A program made the position numbers and the translations under genes. From Verrucomicrobiaceae bacterium UBA2429 (GTDB lineage Bacteria > Verrucomicrobiota > Verrucomicrobiia > Verrucomicrobiales > Verrucomicrobiaceae), in the NCBI GenBank assembly GCA_002343505.1, contig DDQZ01000084.1, positions 622-43,534 of the forward strand: a DNA stretch of 42,913 nt, in the 5' to 3' direction. A model generated the notes under the pieces. The model was not told the origin of the DNA, did no database searches, and was given only the letters and a program-made list of their open reading frames with translations. This document shows, one piece after another, positions 7,284 to 16,200 of the stretch. Position 1 is the stretch's first letter; each line of letters opens with the position of its first letter.

Positions 7284-8765
7284 ATGTTTCCACGCCTTGC
7301 CCCCGCTTTTCTCCTGACCGGCCTGCTGGCCGCGTCCGCCGCCAAACCGCCGGAGCCGACACGGCAGCCGCTGCATCGTTCGGTGGATCTTTCGCTCGGG
7401 GAGTCCGCAGTGGTGACGCTTTCTGACGGCACGAAGGCAACGGTGAGGCTGCTCGATCTGGAGGAGCGGGTGGACTCGATGAGCGCGGCGGTGCGCGAGG
7501 CGAGGGTGAGGATCGAGGTGAACGGCGAGACGCTTTGGATCAGCAGCGCCAACTATCATCTGCCCGCGCAGGCCGGCGGCGCGCAGGTGGACTGCCCCAT
7601 CACGCGCGGCTACAACGCGAACTCGGGCCAGGATTCCTGGGGCTTGAAAAAGGACGCGCGGCTGCGGCTCTGGCCGGCGGGCTCGCCCTGGATCGAGCCG
7701 GAGCTGTTCGCGCTGCCCTGCCGCCAGCGCTGGTTCGCCACCAGCACGCAGTTCAGCAACGAGCCCACCTATGTGGACGGCGGCGACCGCCCGGACCGCA
7801 AACAGATCTATTACCACAACGACCTCGACTTCGGCGGCTGCGAGGCGCTGGTGGAGGTGGTGGCGGCCACGGACGGGCTCGTTGTCAGCGTGGGGGAGAG
7901 CGTGCTGCCGGGCTACATCGGCACGCCGGTAAGGCCGCGTTACGATGTGGTCTATGTGCTGGATGACCGGGGCTGGTATTACCGTTACAGCCACCTGCAC
8001 AGCATCGAGGAGGGAGTGAAGCCGGGCACGCGCTTGAAGCTGGGGCAAAAGATCGGGCTGCTGGGCAAGGAGGGCGCCAGCGGCGGGTGGTCGCACCTGC
8101 ATTTCGGCATCAAGAGCCGCCAGCCTTCCGGCGAGTGGGGCACGGAGGAGGCCTACGCCTTCGCCTGGCAGGCGGCTTTGCGGGAGCAAAAGCCGGCCGC
8201 CATCGCCGTGGCGCGCCCGCATCATTTTGTGCGGGCCGGGGAGCGCCTGGTGCTGGATGGCTCGAAGTCCTGGGCGGCGGCGGGCATTGAAAAATACGAG
8301 TGGGCTTTCACCGACGGCACCTCCGCCGCCGGGACGCGTGTGGAGCGCGGCTATGACCAGCCCGGTTGTTACAGCGAGGTTTTGAAGATCACCGGCAGGG
8401 ATGGCGCGGTGAGTTATGACTTCGCCATCGTCCAGGTCATCGGCGACACGGACCCGAAGCTCATCCCGCCCGCGATCCACGCGACTTGCGCGCCATCCCT
8501 CGGCGTGAAGGCTGGCGACGAGATCACCTTCAAAGTGCGCGTGTTCCGCTCCACGGGGGGCGAGACCTGGGACTTCGGCGACGGCACTCCGCCTGTGCAG
8601 ACACGCTCCGATGGCAACGCGGTGAAGCTGGCCAGGGATGGCTACGCCGCCACCACGCACCGTTTCGAAAAGCCGGGCGACCACCTCGTGCGCGTGGAGC
8701 ATGTCAATGAGCGCGGTGAGAAGGCCGTGGCGCATCTGTGGGTGCCGGTGGCGGCGGCCCGCTGA
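7284..8765 (+). CDS. Secreted M23 metallopeptidase with PKD-like domains
   Basis: The 493-residue protein starts with a signal peptide (MFPRLAPAFLLTGLLAASAA). A unique N-terminal region precedes an M23 (LytM-type) peptidase fold at about residues 170-285. The zinc site looks complete: His178 and Asp182 (HNDLD), His271 and His273 (SHLHFG), plus the SHLH at 236-239. Two PKD-like beta domains follow: one around KYEWAFTDGT (338-346), one around TWDFGDGTPP (about 425). Such enzymes cut peptide cross-links of peptidoglycan or other Gly-rich peptides in the periplasm or outside the cell, and the PKD domains probably mediate binding. PKD repeats on an M23 enzyme are less usual than LysM or SH3 domains. 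Confidence 0.88.
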   Translation: MFPRLAPAFLLTGLLAASAAKPPEPTRQPLHRSVDLSLGESAVVTLSDGTKATVRLLDLEERVDSMSAAVREARVRIEVNGETLWISSANYHLPAQAGGAQVDCPITRGYNANSGQDSWGLKKDARLRLWPAGSPWIEPELFALPCRQRWFATSTQFSNEPTYVDGGDRPDRKQIYYHNDLDFGGCEALVEVVAATDGLVVSVGESVLPGYIGTPVRPRYDVVYVLDDRGWYYRYSHLHSIEEGVKPGTRLKLGQKIGLLGKEGASGGWSHLHFGIKSRQPSGEWGTEEAYAFAWQAALREQKPAAIAVARPHHFVRAGERLVLDGSKSWAAAGIEKYEWAFTDGTSAAGTRVERGYDQPGCYSEVLKITGRDGAVSYDFAIVQVIGDTDPKLIPPAIHATCAPSLGVKAGDEITFKVRVFRSTGGETWDFGDGTPPVQTRSDGNAVKLARDGYAATTHRFEKPGDHLVRVEHVNERGEKAVAHLWVPVAAAR

Positions 8766-8858
8766 CAAGATCGGTGCCAGCTATCGCAAAGCGGGCGGAG
8801 ATTTGCCCTATGCTCCGCGCATGGTGGGTAGCGCAGGAGTTTTCCCCCGCTCCGACCC

Positions 8859-10280
8859 ATGAACCAGCCGACACTCACCACGCTCTCGACCATCAATGCC
8901 GATGGTTCGCGGAAGTTTGTGCATCCGGCGGATGTTCGCGGGCGGTTCACCTTTTGGCGGAAGGTCTCCGCGCTCGTGTTGCTGGTCATTTACGCAGCCC
9001 TGCCCTGGATTCCGGTCGGCGGCTTCCCGGCGGTCTTCCTCGATGTGCAGACGCGGCGTTTTCATTTCTTCGGGCTTACACTGGCGGCGCAGGACCTGTG
9101 GGTGGGCTTCTTTTTGATCACCGGGCTGGCCTTTGCCCTGTTCTTCGTCACCTCCCTGTTCGGCCGCGTCTGGTGCGGGTGGACCTGCCCCTACACCGTC
9201 TTTCTGGAGCATGTGTACCGCCGCATCGAGCGCTGGGTGGATGGCGACGGACCCGCCCGCCGCCGCCTGGAGAAGGCGCCGTGGACGGCGGGGAAAATCA
9301 CCCGCCGCGCGGTGAAGCACGCCTTGTTCATTCTCTGCTCCGCGCTCATCGCGCACATTTTTCTGAGCTACTTCGTCTCCATCCACGGTCTCTACGGCAT
9401 GATGCAAAGCTCGCCGCAGGAGCACCGCCTGGCCTTTGGCGTGGTGGTCTTCCTGACGGGCGCGCTGTATTTTTCGTTCAGTTGGTTCCGCGAGCAGTTC
9501 TGCATCATCCTGTGCCCGTATGGCCGGCTGCAATCAGCGCTGACGGACGACAACTCGATCGTCATCGGCTATGACAAAAAGCGCGGAGAGCCGCGCGGCA
9601 AGGCGGGCGCGGCGGCGGGTGACTGCGTGGACTGCCGGCGCTGCGTGCAGGTCTGCCCCACGGGCATAGACATCCGCAACGGGCTGCAACTGGAGTGCAT
9701 CGGCTGCGCGGCCTGCGTGGACGCCTGCGACGAGATCATGACCCGGCTGCAACGCCCGGCGGGCCTCGTGCGCTATGACTCGCACACCGGCCTGCAGGGA
9801 GGCAGGACGCGGCTGCTGCGGGCGCGCACCGTCTTTTATTCGTGCATCCTCCTGGCGGGCACGGCGGCATTTCTCTTCGCCACCACGCGCATCGAGCCGC
9901 TGCGCGCCAGCGTGGTGCGCATGGTGGGCGCGCCGTATTACGCTGGGGATGGCGTGGTGCGGAACCAGTTCCTCGTGCGCGTCATCAACAAGCGCAACGC
10001 GCCCTCATCCTATCAGCTCGAAGTCACCGGCCGGACACCGCAGGAACTGCAGGTGACCGGACTCCAGTCGGCGCTGGAGCTGCCCGCGATGGGCGAGGAG
10101 CAAAAAGCCATCGTGCTTTCCCTGCCCGAGGCCGCCTACAACGGCCCCTTCAAACTCCAGATCAAGGTCACAGAATCCGGCACCGGCGCCAGCATGACCA
10201 CGCGCGTGATGGAGTTCCTCGGTCCCGACCCGCGCCTCAAATCCAATGCCCCTCTCAATCCGAAAGATTTTATCCAATAA
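8859..10280 (+). CDS. ccoG: Cytochrome c oxidase accessory protein CcoG (RdxA/FixG)
   Basis: A 473-residue polyferredoxin-like membrane protein with the CcoG layout: N-terminal membrane helices, CGWTC at 106-110, CIILCPYGR around 215-223, two 4Fe-4S motifs (Cys256, 259, 262, 266 and Cys280, 283, 286, 290), a further membrane helix near 310-330, and a C-terminal Ig-like domain ending SNAPLNPKDFIQ. CcoG takes part in copper delivery or reduction during assembly of cbb3-type oxidase. It heads a three-gene operon with a 57-aa membrane peptide and a TauE/SafE transporter. The oxidase structural genes ccoNOP are not in this window. No Fnr/Anr box was found upstream. Confidence 0.96.
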   Translation: MNQPTLTTLSTINADGSRKFVHPADVRGRFTFWRKVSALVLLVIYAALPWIPVGGFPAVFLDVQTRRFHFFGLTLAAQDLWVGFFLITGLAFALFFVTSLFGRVWCGWTCPYTVFLEHVYRRIERWVDGDGPARRRLEKAPWTAGKITRRAVKHALFILCSALIAHIFLSYFVSIHGLYGMMQSSPQEHRLAFGVVVFLTGALYFSFSWFREQFCIILCPYGRLQSALTDDNSIVIGYDKKRGEPRGKAGAAAGDCVDCRRCVQVCPTGIDIRNGLQLECIGCAACVDACDEIMTRLQRPAGLVRYDSHTGLQGGRTRLLRARTVFYSCILLAGTAAFLFATTRIEPLRASVVRMVGAPYYAGDGVVRNQFLVRVINKRNAPSSYQLEVTGRTPQELQVTGLQSALELPAMGEEQKAIVLSLPEAAYNGPFKLQIKVTESGTGASMTTRVMEFLGPDPRLKSNAPLNPKDFIQ

Positions 10281-10419
10281 GCCCTGGCTGCTGGTGGTGC
10301 TGCTGCTGGCCGCATTCCTGGCCGCGTGGTTTTGCTTCATCCAGATCGCCCTGAAAAACCAGCCGTCACAGGTGCCGCTGGAACCCCTGCCCGCGCACAA
10401 CGCCGCCGAAGTCCGATGA
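10246..10419 (+). CDS. 57-residue membrane peptide, possible CcoH/FixH-like stub
   Basis: A short open frame overlaps the end of ccoG by 35 bases in another frame and reads MPLSIRKILSNKPWLL, then a single hydrophobic helix, then a short tail (KNQPSQVPLEPL and NAAEVR). It ends TGA at 10417-10419, and that stop overlaps the ATG of the next gene as ATGA, a classic translational-coupling arrangement. This linkage and the clean membrane helix support it as real. Its place between ccoG and a TauE/SafE gene is where ccoH/fixH sits in other cbb3 accessory operons, but at 57 residues it lacks the FixH domain, so it is either a minimal analogue or a distinct small subunit. Confidence 0.7.
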   Translation: MPLSIRKILSNKPWLLVVLLLAAFLAAWFCFIQIALKNQPSQVPLEPLPAHNAAEVR

Positions 10420-11117
10420 CCTCGATAGACACCAGCGCCGCCGCCTTCCTCGCCGGACTCGTCACCAGCATTCATTGCGTGGGCATGTGCGGGCCGCTGT
10501 CCTGCTCGTGGGCGGTGAGTTCCAGGCCCGGCTCGGTGTCGTTTTTCAGGGACACGGGGCTGTATCATGGAGGCAGGCTTGTTTCGTACGCGCTGGTGGG
10601 GGCGCTGGCCGGGACGGCGGGCGTGGTGCCTCTGGGGTTCTTCCAGCATGGCGCGGGCATCGTGCTGCCGTGGCTCATGGTGCTGGCCTTTGCCCTGGTC
10701 GGAATGGGGCTGGACTCGCGCCTGCCCAAGCCGGGTTTTCTGGCCCGGCCTCTGCGCCGGCTGCAAAGCGCGGCCTTCAAAATGAAGAGCGGCCCGCGCT
10801 CCGGCCTGCTCGGCCTGGCCACGCCGCTGCTGCCATGCGGTCCGCTTTACATGATCTTCGCTCTCGCGCTGGCAAACGGCTCCGCGCTCAAGGGCGCGGG
10901 CTTCACACTCGCCTTTGGCCTCGGCACCCTGCCCCTGCTCTGGCTGGCGCAGACGGGGCTGCACAGGCTCGGCGGCACACTGGAACCGGCCACACTGCGC
11001 CGGGTCCAGCGTGGTCTGGCCCTGGTGACCGCCGTCATCCTCGCCTGGCGCCTGCGCGGGACGCTCGACTTCGGCAGTGACGCCGTGCCCTCGTGCTGTC
11101 ATCAGGCCGGATTGTGA
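10416..11117 (+). CDS. TauE/SafE-like transporter (DsbD_2 family) of a cbb3 accessory operon
   Basis: The 233-residue membrane protein has about six hydrophobic segments and begins MTSIDTSAAAFLAGL followed by TSIHCVGMCGPLSC, the characteristic start of the DsbD_2/SafE-like family. Its Cys pair and the CCHQAGL tail could bind metal. Genes of this type lie beside cbb3 oxidase maturation genes and are thought to move copper or related ligands. ATG 10416 is preferred over the longer GTG frame (10326) because of the ATGA overlap with the preceding 57-aa gene and because the conserved motif then lies near the N-terminus. Confidence 0.85.
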   Translation: MTSIDTSAAAFLAGLVTSIHCVGMCGPLSCSWAVSSRPGSVSFFRDTGLYHGGRLVSYALVGALAGTAGVVPLGFFQHGAGIVLPWLMVLAFALVGMGLDSRLPKPGFLARPLRRLQSAAFKMKSGPRSGLLGLATPLLPCGPLYMIFALALANGSALKGAGFTLAFGLGTLPLLWLAQTGLHRLGGTLEPATLRRVQRGLALVTAVILAWRLRGTLDFGSDAVPSCCHQAGL

Positions 11118-11207
11118 GAATGAGGGCCGGACTGCGCCTTCCTTTACTCCTTGCCTCCAACGGGACAGCGGTTAGTCTCACGCGCTCAACGCACTCACAT
11201 TCCCCGA

Positions 11208-11744
11208 ATGGACGAACCCAAACCAACCGAAAAGGAGGCCACCGCCTTGGACTTGAAACAGATCAAACAGATCGTGGCGCTGATGGCTGAGAATGATCTC
11301 AGCTACTTTCACTTTGAAAACCAGGGATCCAAACTGGAGCTGCGCCGCGGGCAGGACTTGGAGACTTTTCAGAAATTGCTCAAGCACCTGCCAGTGTCCG
11401 CTCCGGCCCCCGCCGCAGCCTACCCCCCGCAGGTCTCGCAGGTTCCGCCGCCCGCCGCGCCTCCCCAGGAGGCCGCCCGCTCCGCTCCTGCGGACACGGC
11501 GCCGGCAGGCCCCACCATCAACTCGCCCATGGTCGGCACTTTCTACCGCTCGGCCGCGCCTGGAGAAAGCTCCTTCATCAACATTGGCGACCCGGTGGAT
11601 GAGAACACCACCGTCTGCATCATCGAGGCCATGAAGGTGATGAACGAGATCAAGGCCGAAATGCGCGGCACGGTGGCCCGTGTCCTTGTCGAGGATGGCA
11701 AGCCCGTGCAGTACGGGCAGCCCTTGTTCGAATTGAAAGCCTGA
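11208..11744 (+). CDS. accB: Biotin carboxyl carrier protein of acetyl-CoA carboxylase
   Basis: A 178-residue AccB: an N-terminal helix ([12 protein letters not shown]), a Pro/Ala-rich linker (about 63-100), and a C-terminal biotinyl domain with the biotin-accepting Lys143 in EAMKVMNE. The usual motif is EAMKMMNE; Val at this position is a tolerated variant. Biotin on this lysine carries the carboxyl group made by AccC for malonyl-CoA synthesis. Two starts compete: ATG 11208, used here, and TTG 11247, which follows AAAGGAGG (11231-11238) by 8 bases and would give the classic MDLKQIK start. accC follows after 83 bases, so they likely form one operon. Confidence 0.95.
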   Translation: MDEPKPTEKEATALDLKQIKQIVALMAENDLSYFHFENQGSKLELRRGQDLETFQKLLKHLPVSAPAPAAAYPPQVSQVPPPAAPPQEAARSAPADTAPAGPTINSPMVGTFYRSAAPGESSFINIGDPVDENTTVCIIEAMKVMNEIKAEMRGTVARVLVEDGKPVQYGQPLFELKA

Positions 11745-11827
11745 CAGCTCCGAGCCAGCCGACCCCAAACCGGCCGCCAACCGGGTCAAGCCGGGCAAAA
11801 AAGCACAGAAATCCGCCCATTTTCCGC

Positions 11828-13189
<1,362 letters not shown>

Positions 13190-13225
13190 ACCCGCCTCCC
13201 GGGCGCTGCATCAGGCATGAAAGAA

Positions 13226-13253
13226 AAAGGCGGCGGGAAATCCCGCCGCCTTT
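13226..13253. terminator. Bidirectional intrinsic terminator between accC and the ELWxxDGT gene
   Basis: AAAGGCGGCGGGA (13226-13238) pairs perfectly with TCCCGCCGCCTTT (13241-13253) around two bases: a 13-bp GC-rich stem. On the plus strand it is followed by TTTGTCGTT, and on the minus strand by TTTTTCTTTC. It lies 36 bases after the accC stop and 7 bases after the stop of the convergent giant gene, so it can serve both. Confidence 0.85.
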
Positions 13254-13260
13254 GTCGTTC

Positions 13261-16200
13261 TCAGTTCTCGCGCAGTTCAAACCAGCCGCCGAGAACGGGC
13301 ACCGTCTTCTTGGGCACCTCGCCATCCTGGGGTCGTTTTTCCAGCAGGAAGTGCCCGACGCCGTAGGTCTTCATTTCCACATCGTCACGGATGAGGATGC
13401 CGTGGAAGACGGCGTCGCGGGTGAGATTTCCTGTGGCGCCGGTGCGCTGGTCTGGGTCGGTGAGGCGGAAAGTGCCGTCGAACAAGCCCGTCTTGGCCGC
13501 CAGCTTCTTGATGAGGGTGCTGGTCGGGCCGGCCGGTTTGGGATTGGCGATTTTGTTGCCATCCAGAATGCCGAGGATTTGATCGGGATCCTGGGTGCTG
13601 GTCGGCAGGTCGCCCTGCTCGAAATCGAGATTCAGATTGGTCTGGGTGCCGGGCGAGGCCAGTCCCATGATCAGCACCTTGGTCTTGGTCGGATCCACAT
13701 AAATGCCGCCCGTGGCCTCCAGCGGCACAGGTGAAGCCTCAGGCGTGCCAGGCAGGCCGAAGCCGGCCTGGTAGGCGCGGGTCTTGGTGTTGGTGTTCGC
13801 GGGTCGCACCCAGTTCACATCACCGCTGAGGCTGTTGTCCTCGGCATTGTTGGTGTCCACCGGATCAATGACAAGAGACCCCCAGAGCGAACCGGCCAGC
13901 GGTTTGTAAAGCGTCTGGAAGACCACCATCTGCCCGGCGAATCCGACCGAGGCGGCGCAGGTGATCGTCTCGCCGTCGGCAGTGCGCCCGGCGATTTTCC
14001 ATTTGCCGTTTTTGTCCACTGTGAAAGCGCCGTAGCTCCAGCCTTGGGGAATGTGCTCCTGGCCGGGATGCCCCGGATCCCCCAGTTCCAATCCGAAGGT
14101 ATAGTACCCCTGAAAGGCGGCGGCTTCCGCGGGCACAGCGTGGCGCCAGCCATTGACGGGGATGCCGTTGGCGTTGCCTGTGAGCAGCCGTTGAGTGGTG
14201 ACGATGTTGTCTATGATCATGTCGAACGCCAGGGTGACATTGGTGCCGTTCTTGCGCTTCAAGGTGACGGTGTAATTGGGAGGGAGGACTTCAGCCGCGT
14301 CCACCTCGATGCCGCCCTTGAGCGGAATGCGCTCGGCTCCAAGAGTGAGGGTGCCGGTGAGCGCGCCTGTGGCGCTGATGGTCACGTCAATGCGTCCGCC
14401 CAGCCCGTCATTGAGCGCCGGGTCGGGATCCACGGTGCCGGAATAGGTGCCGGCGAGATTGGCGGGGAAGTCTTTGATGATGATCGTTTCAACGACGGGG
14501 TCAGCCTTCTGGGTGTTGGCCGCGCCGAGCGTCACATCCCGGCCCGCTGGGAAGGCCTTTGTGGGCCTGCCTGTGATTTTGCCGGTCTTCGGATTGACCT
14601 TCAGCCCTGCGGGCAGGTTGGCGGCAGTGTAGGTGGTGGGCGCTTTTTCCGGGGCCGGGTCCACTTTGATGTCAAAGCCGGCCATCGGGAAGCCGTAGCT
14701 GCCGCCGATGATTCCGTCCGGCATGTTCTGGGGATCATCAAGCACCGGTTTTTCCGTGAATACCTTCAGTTCAGTATGGCCGCCGGCGCGCATCCCGCCG
14801 GGACCGGTGACCTGGCAGGAGTAGAGGCCGCTGTCCGGCTCGTCGAGGTTGCCGATGACCAGGGTCGGAGTCTGCGCTCCCTTGACGCGCCCGTCTGCGG
14901 TGTTGGCCACGGGAACCGCGCCAAGGAACCACTGGTAGGTCAGGCCGTTGCCAGCCGCCGAAACCTTCATGGTGGCGGATTTGGTTTTGCCAACGACGAG
15001 GACCGCCGGCGGCGTGTTTGCCTGGACGACGCCGAGCTGCGCTGGATTGCTGATGCCGAGGATTTTGCCGACTTTCACCGCCACGGTGTAGGCGCCCGCC
15101 TCTTTGAGTGTGACGGCGGGGATGTTGAAGCCGGTTCCGAGGGCTCCCTTGATCGCTCCATTGTTGCGCCGCCATTGGTAATCCGCGTTCGTCAATGCCA
15201 CGCTTGAGCTGGCCGCCATCGCGTCAAAAGCGGCTGCCTCGCCGACGTTCCTCATCAGGGAATCCGGATGGTCTGTGATGGTGGGGTCTTTCACTCCGGT
15301 GCCGGTGACATTGACGATGAAGGGATTCTCATCACCGTCATTGCTGATGATGGAGACCTGCGCCACACGCGGGCCGCCTTCCTTCGGCGTGAACTTGACG
15401 CCGAATGTCGTCGTGGCGTTCTGTGCCAGGCTGGAGGCTGGTTTCGGGGTGCTCAACAGGGAGAACTCTCCCGCATTGATGCCTCCAAGAACCGGTTTGA
15501 TGTCGCGCAGCGTGTTGAGGCCCGCGTTGCGGATCGTGAAGATCAGCATGGTGCTCTCCTTGGCCGCAACGTCCGCCACGCCGAAGTCCACCGCCGGGCC
15601 GTTGTGCGTGAGCTGGTTCGCGGCCGGCTGCTCGACGCGGATGTCCGATCCGATGAAGGCGATGCGCGGCTCGTCCCCGTTCTCTGTGTCGGCCGCCGTG
15701 TAGAGGAGCTGGCCGCGGAAGGGGGTGAAACCGCCGGGGCTTGACGCTGTCGGGATGCCGCTGATGTCGTTGATCATCCGGGTGCCGGCCACCGTGCCGT
15801 CGGAGATCCACAACTCGCGTCCGTTCACGCCGTCGTCCGCCGAAAAGCACAGCACGCCGTCCACATCCTTGAGACCGGTGATGCCCATGCTGGAGGCGCG
15901 GTTGCCGCCGTTGCGGAAATCGGTGAGCATGACCGTGCCTGCGAGGGTTCCGTTGCTCGTCCACAACTCGCGTCCGTCCAGGCCGTTGTCGGCGGTGAAA
16001 AAGATGAGCTTGCCGGAGGCTGTCAGCTCCTGCGGGTCCGAACCCGGGGCTCCGGCGTTGATGTCCCGCACCAGGACTGTGCCCGCCTCGGTGCCGTTGC
16101 TTCTCCATAGCTCGGTGCCATTGACGCCATCGGTGGCAGTGAAGAAGACCACTTTGTCCACAGTGGTGATTTGCCGGGGGAGCGAGTCACCTGTGGGATT

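Noticed and set aside
8766..8858. Fnr/Anr (TTGAT-N4-ATCAA) site before ccoG
   Set aside because: No such palindrome is present in the 93-base gap.
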